The notes under the pieces are model-generated. The model had not been told where the DNA came from, made no database searches, and saw only the letters and a program-made list of their open reading frames with translations. A DNA stretch of 64,000 nucleotides from Adiantum capillus-veneris (lineage: Eukaryota > Streptophyta > Polypodiopsida > Polypodiales > Pteridaceae). Shown here in pieces: positions 21,895-33,196 of the stretch. Every line of letters starts with the position of its first letter. The first letter of the stretch is position 1. Both the position numbers and the translations under genes were made by a program. The stretch is from assembly GCA_014529385.2 (NCBI GenBank), contig CM043970.1:63167496-63231495 (forward strand). The letters run 5' to 3'.

Positions 21895-22146
21895 CTAGTC
21901 ATCTCTCGTACCTGCACGTCCCTCACACTGCTGTCTGAACCGCATGGCCGCTGTCCGCTCATCCTCCTTGATCTGCAGCCACGTCTCGTGTGGGATGCCC
22001 AAAGGCTTCGGCGAACCGGTCCTGAAAGCCTTCCAAGCTGCATCTCGTCGATGTTTCAAGGTGTCCCGTGCAACACCCTTGATCCACCACACCGGAACAA
22101 CAGAAGAACCCGGAGCAGGCTGGTACTCTCGCAGGATGGTCTCCAC
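21895..22146 (-). CDS. CACTA second protein fragment (TnpA / plant transposase-like)
   Basis: About 83 codons on the transposase strand, downstream of Tnp2. The pattern (VWWIKGVARDTLKHRRDAAWKAF ... GIPHETWLQIKEDERTAAMRFRQQ) resembles the C-terminal part of the second CACTA-encoded protein family in plants: W...R...K, then P...W..L......R....... It would bind subterminal repeats. Short and partly frameshifted, so the assignment is tentative. Confidence 0.35.
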   Translation of the reverse strand: METILREYQPAPGSSVVPVWWIKGVARDTLKHRRDAAWKAFRTGSPKPLGIPHETWLQIKEDERTAAMRFRQQCEGRAGTRDD

Positions 22147-22179
22147 TATGTAAGTGACTTTTTCCTTTTCTTGCTCATC

Positions 22180-22545
22180 TCAAGACGTCAGAATGCTGGT
22201 CGAAAATTGGAGCTCCACGAGCTGGCAAATCCGCTGTCGCATCTCAGTCCCGACTCTATCCATGTAAACAGAACCATCTCCCCGTACAGTATAGAGCTTG
22301 GAGGCACTAGGATTGTGTGCCCCCCAAGGTGTCCGAGGTGTGCCAAGAGGTGTGTCGAGAGGTGTGCCTGGGTAGGACGGGGGTCGTGAGCGAGGAGGGG
22401 TCAAAGCATCTGTGGATCCTCCTCCAATAGCCAGCTCTTCCTCTTCTAGAGATATGGGTTCTCCAATCTCTCGATCTGCTCTCACTGTCTTGTCCAACCA
22501 TGCCATTGTAGGGAATTCAGGTAGAGGAGCGAGATAGTCTGGCAA
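22180..22545 (-). CDS. CACTA open frame of unknown function
   Basis: About 121 codons between the transposase and the TnpA-like fragment, on the same strand. It has an acidic stretch (SLEEEELAIGGG) and a proline-rich part with T-P-L-D/G-T-P repeats. Possibly the N-terminal part of the TnpA-like protein at 21895-22146, joined by splicing. No domain recognised. Confidence 0.35.
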   Translation of the reverse strand: MPDYLAPLPEFPTMAWLDKTVRADREIGEPISLEEEELAIGGGSTDALTPPRSRPPSYPGTPLDTPLGTPRTPWGAHNPSASKLYTVRGDGSVYMDRVGTEMRQRICQLVELQFSTSILTS

Positions 22546-23781
22546 GGGTAAGCCTCTAGTCGTTCGACTTCGCCTGAAATCCTATCGCTCTAGATTGCGT
22601 CTCTCTTTCTCTTCTTCGTACCTTTCAAGACATTTTTGCATCGGCGCTGAATTTAGTATACAGAACTTCATGATCTTTTCTCATATGGCCAGGTTCATTT
22701 TCTTCGGCACCCCTTGCCCTTCCCGCTCCTCTCCCACCAGTCTTGCATCCTCCTCATCGCTCCATAGTCAAGGCATTTCTAGGTTAGAAACGGATAGAAA
22801 TTCGGTCGTCAATACAAGAGACTCTTGCACCAGCCATCCTTTTGCCATGCTCCCCTCTTGACGCGCTTTTTGGTGAACAAAACCCTTAAGTGTTTTCATG
22901 AACCGCTCTAGAAAGAACATCCAACGCCTGTGGACTGTACCTGCCACAGCAACCTCATCTACTACATGGACGATCAAGTGCATTTGGATAGTTAGGCAGC
23001 TCGTAGATACTTCTCAATCATGCAAACTACCTCAATGGAGTTAGCCCTTGCGACAACAATAGATTCCTCCCGTATATCCTTGGAAGAGATCCACCGCACT
23101 AGCTCTAAAATCTTGTATATGTAGGTCGGCACTTCCTCTGTTAAACACCCCTTGATCGCAATTGGAAGAATGAATTGCAAGAACTTATGCCAGTCGTGCG
23201 ATTTCAACCCTGACAGTTGATCGTCACGGGTGAATGCTGTCTTGAGACATCGCATATATCCTGTTGGCGTCCTGAACTCTGAAATCACCCTTTTCACTTG
23301 TCACTCTTCGTTTTTTAGCAATACCCATGGCGCTCTTGGAAGTTTTGTATGACCAGCTGCATTGGTGAAAGGCCACAACTCTGGCATCTTTCCAACCGAC
23401 TGCAAATCATCTTGTGAAGCTCGATTGTCTTTCATTCCCATGATTGTCTTCCAGAGGAGCTCTCCCACATTCTTGAATATATGCATTGGATCTAGCAAAT
23501 GGTTAATTAGTAGATCACCCCAGTACGGAAACGTATGGAGAATGGACAAACGTTTCATTCCTAGAACAGGTTGCCCCTCATGTTGCTCCCATCAGCGACG
23601 CCACTCTTGTACATGCATAGGACGACATTCGACGCAACCAAGCTGCCTTCACGCAAGTGATGGCCATCTGGAAGATAACGGTGGTGGCTTTGATAAATTT
23701 TCTTTCGAAGAGAGGTAGAATAGCGCACATCCAAAGAATGCCCGCAAATTGGACATGCATTGTATCCCGAAGTTGTTAGTC

Positions 23782-23860
23782 CTGCATATATCAAAGCATG
23801 AATCAGGCCAAGGCAAAGGGCTTGCGAATAGCGAGAATTTTGTAAATCAATAACCATTAC
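23782..23860 (-). other. Transposase intron 2 (79 bp)
   Basis: Minus strand: donor CTTCTG/GTAATGG, acceptor ATATGCAG/GACTAAC. Removing it gives RESSGLTTSGYNACP, as in related transposases. Confidence 0.8.
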
Positions 23861-24600
23861 CAGAAGATTCTCTGTATCCTGGCCAATCATGCATAGTCCA
23901 CATAAGAAGTCCATGGATCCTTGCATGCTGTTGTCCTACTGGTTCAACCGCATTTGCTATGTCGATCCCATGCCATAACTCCTGGAGCTCGTCAACTAGT
24001 GGAGCTAGATAAACATCCATGTTTTTTGCCTTGAACTTACCAGGTACAATCAAGCTTAAAATCAAATGACCCTTCTTGATAGCAAGCCATGGCGGGAGGT
24101 TGTTATTGATAAGACACACATGCCAAGTGCTCCATGACGAGCTTCTCAAGCCAAATGGATTGACTCCATCCATTGCCATGCCCAAATGCAAATTGCGTGG
24201 TTCACTCTTAAAATGTGGCCAGGTATCTTCAATGTGCCTCCAAGCCTTCGAATCAGCGGGCACCCTAAATGTTGCGTCAGTGGATCTATTCGTAGAATGC
24301 CACCGCATCAACTTTGCAATGGAACCACAACGAAACATGTTTTTTATCCTAGGAATAATAGGGAAATGCTGCAACACTTTAGCTGGCACTGTCTCGCCAA
24401 CTGCATCTTGTTTGTAGCGCATTGCTCCGCACTTAGGACACGATAGACAATCTGTGAATTCATTGCGAAAAAGAATGCAATCATTTGGACATGCATGAAT
24501 CTTGTTGTAGTCCAAGCCAACTGAGGTCAGAAGTTGCTTTGCGTCTGGCCTCGAGGGGGGCATTTCATTGCCAGCCGGGAGAAGTTTCTCCCACAATAAC

Positions 24601-24681
24601 CTATTTAAGCCACATTAAATTAAAAAGATCTCCTAGCACATCACCGTTGCAATCGAAAAATCTCTTTTGTAAATTACATAC
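24601..24681 (-). other. Transposase intron 1 (81 bp)
   Basis: Minus strand: donor TTTAG/GTATGT, acceptor AAATAG/GTTATTG. Removing it restores the codons FRLLWEKLL across the junction, matching the family. Confidence 0.8.
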
Positions 24682-24984
24682 CTAAACAAAGCAGTGACGC
24701 TTGCATCTGACCACCCACCCGTACACTGACTGAAGATTCAAAAACACCAGACAAGTACGAAGCATAGATATTTTGGCGCCTTCATAGATTGGTTGACGTG
24801 CCAACTTTCTCAACATGTCTTCAGGAGATAGGCTCACTGCTTCTGGTGCTGCTTCGTTCGCGTTCTCCTCGCTTGTCTGGAAGAAGGCATCCAACATCTC
24901 CTTCATGCCGTCGTCTTCTGTCTGTAAGCCCTTTTCTGCTTCCATCCGTGGCTCTATATTGGTCGGACCTTCACGCATAATCTT

Positions 24985-26774
<1,790 letters not shown>

Positions 26775-26775
<1 letters not shown>

Positions 26776-26940
26776 TGCGTCGCTATACGCGTCGATATAT
26801 GCGTCGCTATACACGTGTAAAATAAAAGCCTTTCCATGTGTATATCGACGCACACCGCGACGTATATAGCAATGCACGCTAATGTCGTCGATATACGCGT
26901 GGAGAAGCATGGCCGTTGATATATACGTGTCGATATCTTT
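26775..26940. repeat. CACTA right subterminal repeats
   Basis: Several GCGTCGCTATA, GCGTCGATATA and inverted TATATCGACGCA motifs, matching the left end at 20815-20940. Confidence 0.75.
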
Positions 26941-26959
26941 ATTTAGTGTTGTAGTGCGA

Positions 26960-28768
26960 ATGTAAGTTCCAATGAGGCAAATGTACAGCCTATGGGGGTT
27001 TTAGAAAATGTTATAGATCAACCTATTACTGATACGGATGTACATGATGTACTTGATGAGGAAAGGGCTGAAAAGGAGCAGGCTAGAGGTATGCCAAAAT
27101 GGCTGGTGCACACTTTGCGTGACAGTAAATTGGATGCACCTTTGTCTAGTCGTACTCATTCAGGCTCTCGCCATGCATCTTATGCATTAGATTGTTATGC
27201 TTTGGCTGTGTCTGGCTTACATGATGTTGAGGAGCCTCTGACTTTTGATGAAGCACAAAATTCAGAAAATTGGATCGCTGCCATGCAATCAGAATATGAT
27301 GCACTTATAGAAAATGACACATGGACTTTATGTGATTTTCCTCCTGGAAAAAAGGCCATTGGTACGAAGTGGGTTTACAAGTTGAAACGCAAGCCGGATG
27401 GTGAGATTGATCGCCATAAGGGTCGACTTGTTGCAAAGGGTTATGCACAACAAAAAGGCATAGATTATGAAGAGACTTTTTCTCCCACTTGTCGTATGAC
27501 TACTGTGCGTTTTCTATGTGCATTGGCAACTCATTTTGGTTGGGATGTACATCAATCAGACATTGTACTTCTTTCTTGAATGATGACATATTTGAGGAAG
27601 TTTATGTAACGCAGCCTCGCGGTTTTGTCATAAAAGGACAAGAGGACAAAGTGTGCAAATGTAACAAGGCTTTGTATGGGTTGAAGCAATCTCCTCGTGC
27701 TTGGTATGAGAAAGCTAACACTCATTTGGTCAAACAAGGCTTTCGTAACAGTCCAACAGAAATCACATTGTATGTAAAGCGTGAGGGTGATGTATTTCTC
27801 ATCGTGGTTCTTTATGTTGATGATTTGCTGATCACTGGACCAAATGAGAGACATATTGCTGAATTTAAGGCTGATTTGAATGCTACTTTCAAGATGAAAG
27901 ATTTGGGGCTGTTGCATCATTACTTGGGTATACAGTTTAAGTAGTGTGATGGTGGTATTGCCTTGTGTCAGAAAAGTTACATAGAGACATTGCTATGTAA
28001 GTTTGGACTTGAGGATTGCAAACCTATTGCCACTCCCATGGAAACAGGTTTGAAGTTGAGTTACATGATGTTGGCGATCCTGCTGATGTCACTCTTTACC
28101 AAATTGCTGTTGGCTGCCTCATTTATGTATGCAACACGAGGCCAGATATTCAGTTTGCAGTCTCACAGGTCAACAGATTTATGCATAGCCCAGGGTCTAA
28201 GTATTGGCAGGCTTTCAAGAGGATTTTCCGCTACCTTAGTGGCACTTTACATCTTGGATTGTTTTATCCCAAGGGGGGATCATTGCTGCCAGACTTACAT
28301 GCTTTTTCGGACTCAGATTGGGCTGGTTGTTTTGACACGTGAGTGTCCACAGGTGGTTTTTGTTTCATGCTTGGAAGTTCATGTATATCATGGTTGAGCA
28401 AGAAGAAACCTACTGTGGCCACTTCGAGTTGTGAGGCTGAGTACAGGGCAATCTTCACAGCTACGGTTGAGTGTGTATGGCTCAAACGCCTTATGGCTGA
28501 TTTGGGTGCTGGACAGGACACTGCCAACACTATCTACACTGACAGTCAGAGCGCATTGGTAGTTGCGAGGAACCCAGTTTTTCATGCTCGCACAAAGCAC
28601 ATTGAGGTGCATTACCACTATGTCAGGGAGAGGCTCTCAGTAGGAGAGATCAGCTTGGCTTATGTGCCAACACAGGACAACCTTGCAGATATTTTCACAA
28701 AGGCATTGTCTCGTGAGAAGATTGAAGCTTTCCGCAAAGCATTGGGCTTACTCCCCTTTGTGGACTGA
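26960..28768 (+). pseudogene. copia-1 pol part 2: reverse transcriptase and RNase H
   Basis: Continues copia pol after CACTA. RT motifs: WIAAMQSEYDALIENDTWTL, GTKWVYKLKRKPDGEIDRHKGRLVAKGYAQ, YGLKQSPRAWYEK and LYVDDLLITGPN (catalytic D-D kept), then LLHHYLGIQFK. A one-base loss near 27568 and a TAG at 27942-27944 break the frame. RNase H (28343-28768) is open: TVATSSCEAEYRA, YTDSQSALVVARNP, RTKHIEVHYHYVRE and LADIFTKALS. Confidence 0.9.
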
Positions 28769-28830
28769 TCCTGTCCTCAAGGCATGACATTTCCCTTTAC
28801 TCATGTGCCAGCTCGCGTTCACCGAATCAC

Positions 28831-28843
28831 TCCAGGGGGGATT
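28831..28843 (+). other. copia-1 polypurine tract
   Basis: CCAGGGGGGATT directly before the 3' LTR; the same tract precedes the copia-2 3' LTR (38547-38558, complement). Confidence 0.8.
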
Positions 28844-29070
28844 TGTTACCATATACATGTGGTAGTGATGTGTGTGAACACACTAGGATCGCTGGGGCAT
28901 TTTTTCCCTCTTTAGGAGGATTTTTCCCCCATGCATTGTATATACGCCCATCACGCTAGGGCTATCTATCTTTCCATTGCACACTAAGTAACACACTCTC
29001 TATTGTGTGCCTTGAGCTTCCTTCGTCTTCTCCAAGGTGTGTGTGTTTCTCTGCAACCCTAATTCCAACA
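28844..29070 (+). repeat. copia-1 3' LTR
   Basis: 227 bases, TGTTACC to TTCCAACA, followed by target duplication TCCAC. Confidence 0.95.
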
Positions 29071-29888
29071 TCCACTGCCTTCTTAATGTGAAAGACCTCT
29101 ACAAAAACATTTTTACAAATGCCTACACACCTAGCTTTGCTATTGTTTTCCATCTTGACTTTAATTTCAGGTGTGTCATGGATGTGCATGCCTAGTTTTT
29201 TCATGAGTCCCTCTGTCATGATGCAAATTTGTGCACCCCCATCCACTAGACCTTTCCTAACCAATCTTCCTTTGATGTAACAATCTAGCACAGGTGTAAT
29301 ATCCTCATTCATTTCAGCATGTGCAATTTTTACAACAGGCACACTCTCTTTTACCTTTCTCCTAGTGCTAACTGCCTTTGTTAAATCCCTCCTAACTTGT
29401 GGGCATACTGCAAGAAACTGAGGCCATGAGATATCAGGACCCTTACATCTCATGTCTTCCAATAGGTTGTATGGAGCCATACCATGTCCAAGAGGGAAGT
29501 CTTGGAGATTGATACGACGTCGAGTCCTCTTAGTTTCCTTGGTCTCCTTTGCCTTCTTTTCTCCTCCATGATCACTTTGTGACGTGACTCCTTCTTTATC
29601 CTTCCCTTTTCCACAGCCACGCTTAATGCCATTTGCTTCCATGTCAACCTCTTTTGAGTTTGTCACCTCTACCACATGCACATTTGGGTATGGCAAAGGT
29701 GGAACTCCTTCCACTCCTTGTGGAGGTGGTCTTGCTCCATTTGGCCTTTGTAGAAGCCATGGTTGCTGACTAGTTCCTTCACCTGCATTCATCACTGGGT
29801 AATTCAAGTTAGGTCTCCCTGGCTCCCCACGGGGCCAAGGACAATTATACATCCCATGTCCACACTCACTGCAATTCCAACATTGCAA
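29071..29888 (-). pseudogene. gypsy-1 zinc knuckle and protease (split by copia-1)
   Basis: Minus-strand frame beginning with the nucleocapsid knuckle CWNCSECGHGMYNC (C-x2-C-x4-H-x4-C), then a proline/glycine-rich linker and basic stretch, and a retropepsin-like segment DCYIKGRLVRKGLVDGGAQICIM. The catalytic motif is DGGA rather than DSGA or DTGA and is identical in gypsy-2, so it is a family feature. It continues as EIKVKMENNSK...VFVEVFHIKKAVD and is then cut by copia-1; the rest is at 17701 downward. Confidence 0.85.
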
Positions 29889-30616
29889 GACTCTCCTAGG
29901 TTGTGAATCTCGCTCTTCAAGCTTTTTGCTTGTCCCTTTGGACCTACAGCTTGTGCAAGGTGAATTGACAGGCTACTTAAAGATTCATTCAACTTCTCAA
30001 TTACTTCAGCTGTTACCTCAGGAAGCTCCCTAGATGTGGATGCTTGTGACTTACCTTTGGGTCTAAGACCTTCTATTGGAACCTCTCCCCTTAGGCACTT
30101 GAGTTTCCTATAATTCTTGGAAGCTCTAATTTCATCTACATCATAGGTGGCAGGTGCATCCGCCTCCACCTTTACCTTAAGATCAGGAAAGAGTCCACCT
30201 GTGAATCTCTCCTTCTTTAGAAATTCTGCACCATCACCAGGGTTAGCAGCATTTCGTATCCATAGAGCCCAAAGACGTAGAAACTCTTGCTTGTACAAGT
30301 AGTAGTCATCTAAATCTTTTTGCTTATGAGAAACAATATCTTGCCATAGTTTTTGAGTGTTTTGGGGATCAAAGAAGTATCTCTTGAAATGATTCAAAAA
30401 TTCTGTATAATTCCCCTTAACTTCCTCAGGCAAAGAGTCAAACCAAGTGCTAACATATTTCCTAAGGACCACCTCAAACATTTCTACACACTCTTGATCA
30501 GTTATTATTCTCTTGATACGGCAAGACATCTTGAAATTTGCTAAAAATAATTTTGCATCCTCTCCAGGCTCTCCAAAGAAAAGAGGGTATCCGGAAATTT
30601 GGTGTTGGCTTTCCAT
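29804..30616 (-). pseudogene. gypsy-1 gag capsid region
   Basis: ATG at 30616. Typical plant gypsy Gag: GEPGEDAKLFLANFKMSCR, STWFDSLPEEVKGNY, FKRYFFDPQNTQKLWQDIV, LDDYYLYKQEFLRLW and FTGGLFPDLKVKVEAD. The frame drifts near 29930, just before the zinc knuckle, by a small shift relative to gypsy-2. It starts 50 bases after ORF4 ends. The product would build the particle. Confidence 0.85.
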
Positions 30617-30665
30617 TATTATGAAAGATTACAACACGACTTGCAACAAGGGATACAATAGAAAT

Positions 30666-31147
30666 TTAGAACCACTCGCCTGCAAATGAAGAAGTAAGAA
30701 AGTACCACTCTAGGTTTTCTTCTTCAGCTATCCAAGCTTCAATGAGGTGTCGATTTGTTTGATCAAAACAAAAGGGTAGACTATTTATGAGCTTTAAGAA
30801 GGGTTGAAATTCTTCAAAGATAAGGCGATATACAAAAATATCTAAAACTTCATTTTCTGGATCTAGAAGAGCAACCACGTCCCAAGTAATGAATTGCACT
30901 TGCTCTACAATTCCCAATGCACAAGTGGTTTGTATAAAAACTAGATCTTCATGCTCGTCGAAGGTTGTGAGAAAGTAGCAATTGACTAGGAGCTCCTTTC
31001 CTTCGAGTTCCACATAGTCGGAATGAGGCAACCTTCTCACAATTTCATAAAGAACATCCTCCTCAAGTCCAATCAAGCTTGCAAGATTTAAAGACTCCAC
31101 TTGTGCTACAAAACTCCTGGACAAAAACTCCTTAGGATTATGGTTAA
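30666..31147 (-). CDS. gypsy-1 accessory ORF4 (paralogue of ORF3)
   Basis: An open frame of about 150-160 codons upstream of gag, with no in-frame ATG in either gypsy copy. An in-frame stop precedes it, so it may be reached by splicing or frameshift from ORF3. Motifs: GLEEDVLYEIVRRLPHSDYV near the start, then VFIQTTCALGIVEQVQFITWDV, IFVYRLIFEEFQPFLKLIN and SLPF. The second half aligns with ORF3 (FIQ..CAL..V..V.F; RL.F.EF.P.L.LIN.LPF). The L..D.LYEIV.RLP pattern looks like an F-box N-terminus, but this is only resemblance. Gypsy-2 (56455-56817) keeps the protein until an A-run frameshift. Confidence 0.6.
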
Positions 31148-31170
31148 ATCATTCATAAGCATCAAGAGAT

Positions 31171-31677
31171 TTACAATGTCTCTATGAACAAAGTGTCATA
31201 GAAAGTAGAGAAGGATGAGAATTTATACAAATTTGCAATCTTCTCTATGCTCTCTTTATTAAGACAAGCCCTAAATAGCTCCCTATCTCCTTTGGTTAAA
31301 GTGAAAGGAAGACCATTAATAAGACGCAAATGAGGGAAAAATTCACCAAATGTGAGTCTATGAAGCATGAACTCTGGCCGCAAGTTTCCTGAAGAGTCTT
31401 CCTCAATGGTGAAATGCACTGGCCAAACACCAAATTTCACTCTATTTACCAATCTTAGGGCACACACTATTTGGATGAATGTACGGTCTTCCTTAGTGCC
31501 CAACAAAAAAAGGAGAATGGAATCCACACACAAGACCTTTCGTCTTAGCTTCACCACCCTCTTGTTATGAGGGAGACACTTTACTACCTGCTCGTGCAAC
31601 TCAATCGGTAATAGAGCTAGATCTCTAAGGATTGAATTTTCACTGCACACACACTCCTTGTTAGAACAAATGATCGT
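31171..31677 (-). CDS. gypsy-1 accessory ORF3
   Basis: About 168 codons. In gypsy-2 it starts with ATG at 57370 (MIICSNKEC); in this copy that codon is ACG (31675-31677), so the start is lost although the frame stays open upstream to 31725. Motifs: LRDLALLPIELHEQVVKCLP, then FIQIVCALRLVNRVKFGVW, MLHRLTFGEFFPHLRLING and LPFTLTKGDRELFRACLNKE. It is paralogous to ORF4 and holds no transmembrane segment or catalytic signature that I recognise. Function unknown. Confidence 0.62.
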   Translation of the reverse strand, partial: TIICSNKECVCSENSILRDLALLPIELHEQVVKCLPHNKRVVKLRRKVLCVDSILLFLLGTKEDRTFIQIVCALRLVNRVKFGVWPVHFTIEEDSSGNLRPEFMLHRLTFGEFFPHLRLINGLPFTLTKGDRELFRACLNKESIEKIANLYKFSSFSTFYDTLFIETL

Positions 31678-31751
31678 TTTTTTTAATTTGTAACAAACGT
31701 GGACAAACAAAAATCCAACATACACACTATTTTGTTTGGCTCTACTTTATT

Positions 31752-31964
31752 TTAAAATAAAATGAACACTTGTACATCAAAAGAAGTGTGGTAGTTGACG
31801 AGAGGTAGAATGACAGGTTGTGGAGATGCAAGAATTTCCCCTGTTCTTTCAGGCCCAAACATAAACACCATACGCTGCTGAAAATGTATCTTTCTACTAA
31901 GTGCAATATTTATCCTAATATGTGGTGTGAAGTAAAAAGGGAAAATTTCTGGGCCATTATCCAT
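31752..31964 (-). CDS. gypsy-1 accessory ORF2, 70 aa (paralogue of ORF1)
   Basis: ATG at 31964, stop at 31752. Same length as ORF1 and aligns with it without gaps: both have PF at residues 9-10, K-(L/I)-x-FQ near residue 25, G..R..EI.AS..P.ILPL..Y in the middle, and end SFDV..F.LF-stop. Gypsy-2 has the same frame at 57446-57658 with about seven substitutions and no shift. The C-terminal half is hydrophobic and looks like alternating strands. No known family. Confidence 0.62.
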   Translation of the reverse strand: MDNGPEIFPFYFTPHIRINIALSRKIHFQQRMVFMFGPERTGEILASPQPVILPLVNYHTSFDVQVFILF

Positions 31965-31985
31965 GCTCTATACATAACCTAATGC

Positions 31986-32198
31986 CTAAAATAGAACAAA
32001 GATGTATACATCGAAACTAAGATCGTACCTAATGAGAGGTAAAATAAAAGGATTTACCGAAGCGTTTATTTCGGCTAGCCTAAGAGAACCTAAAATTCTA
32101 CGAATTACGCATTGAAATTGCAACTTAGTACTAACAATTATGTGTACCTTTTGCCTTGCAATCGGAATGAAAGGATCATACAAGTTCTCGTGATTCAT
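31986..32198 (-). CDS. gypsy-1 accessory ORF1, 70 aa
   Basis: First ATG shared by both copies is at 32198 (MNHENLYDPFIPIARQKVHI); the frame is open a little further upstream only in this copy. It ends LSFDVYIFVLF then stop. Gypsy-2 has it at 57680-57892 with three substitutions. It lies about 60 bases after the primer site, so it is the first frame on the genomic RNA. Paralogue of ORF2. Function unknown. Confidence 0.6.
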   Translation of the reverse strand: MNHENLYDPFIPIARQKVHIIVSTKLQFQCVIRRILGSLRLAEINASVNPFILPLIRYDLSFDVYIFVLF

Positions 32199-32255
32199 GT
32201 AAACTACTTGACTATTATAAAGATTGATCCTACACAAAAACATACACAAGTTGGC

Positions 32256-32273
32256 TCCTCAGTGGGGGCACCA
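32256..32273 (-). other. gypsy-1 candidate primer-binding site
   Basis: Three bases after the 5' LTR the minus strand reads TGGTGCCCCCACTGAGGA. It starts TGG as expected for pairing with a tRNA CCA end. I cannot assign the tRNA. Gypsy-2 has TGGTACCCCCACGGAGGA at 57947-57964. Confidence 0.6.
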
Positions 32274-32448
32274 ATTTGAGGCGGTCCGGGGCAGGCAACA
32301 AGAAGAGTGGCCTCTAAGAACTTTTCTAGGCTCCCGTGCTGCTCAATTGGGTTGGAGTTGGAAAAAACAGCAAACACACACACAAACCCGCAACCTAACC
32401 CTACACAAATTTGGGGCACCACCTAGTTTTGGATGCGAACTAGGACGC

Positions 32449-32450
<2 letters not shown>

Positions 32451-32534
<84 letters not shown>
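32451..32534. repeat. (AG)n microsatellite in gypsy-1 5' LTR
   Basis: About 84 bases of AG. In element orientation it would be a CT tract in the R-U5 part of the RNA. Confidence 0.95.
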
Positions 32535-32536
<2 letters not shown>

Positions 32537-33186
32537 CGGGCTGCTTTGAAATGTTCAACAATGATCAAGCAAACACAATTATATATGTAAGAAAAAGATG
32601 GAAGGGGGAGGGGGTGATTGTTGCACTAATACCTTCTTACAAATCTGTCATGACCAATGAAAGTGAGATTAGTATTTGTTCAGCATAGCTTGAGTAAATT
32701 ACACCACAACACATTACAAGAAAAACCACCCCAATCACTGTCTTAAAGCCAGGGGAGTCCTCTCCACCCTGACGCTCTCTTACAGTATGTGGGATTTATG
32801 GCTAAATTGATGACAACACCCAGAGACAAGCTATCAAGAACTTTATAAAAAAACACCAAGACACTTACACATCATTGTTGTCCATTACTTTACGTTGAAG
32901 GAGAGACAAAGTATCCAAGCTTACTCCAAATCCACCGTCCTTGATTCAACAAATGTTGGGCTTACACTAGTAGGAGGAATGATAGATTTTCTACTCTCAA
33001 TTGAATGATCACTCTCTCTTACAATGGGATAGAGTTCCCTTTCTAATCACCCCTAATACAACACATGCATATGAATAAGACAATGACCTTCCACTCAAGA
33101 GCTCCTTCTAGAGAGGTTGAGCTTGGATTCTCAATCTATAGTATAGTGTTTTTACTTATGGCTCCCATTTGTGCTAGCTACACCCT

Positions 33187-33196
33187 CCTTTTATAA
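33187..33196 (-). promoter_or_regulatory. gypsy LTR TATA box
   Basis: Minus strand TTATAAAAGG, about 1.3 kb into the 5' LTR. Conserved at 49306-49315 and, as CTATAAAAGG, at 63764-63773. Altered in the LTR at 11510-14030 and deleted in the LTR at 57968-59499. Confidence 0.6.

Larger units (their letters stand above)
22768..24978 (-). pseudogene. Tnp2-type CACTA transposase (Transposase_21 family)
   Basis: Starts at ATG 24978. The first exon ends GWSDASVTALF-type, disrupted by a 4-base duplication (GGGTGGGTGG) that shifts the frame. The second exon (24600-23861) has LLPAGNEMPPS, the zinc-type IHACPNDCILFR...LSCPKCGAMRY, LGMAMDGVNPFG (the D of the catalytic core) and LLMWTMHDWPGY. The third exon has GYNACPICGHSLD and HHRYLPDGH. 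After a frameshift come PYWGDLLINHLLDPMHIFKNV, SGLKSHDWHKFLQFILPIAI and VHRRWMFFLERFMKTLKGFV...EGSMAKGWL, the conserved C-terminal blocks. Nearly full-length, but with at least three frame breaks. Confidence 0.9.

Noticed and set aside
30666-32198. Envelope-like gene in the gypsy element
   Set aside because: Envelope genes lie after pol, and none of the four frames shows a signal peptide plus membrane anchor.
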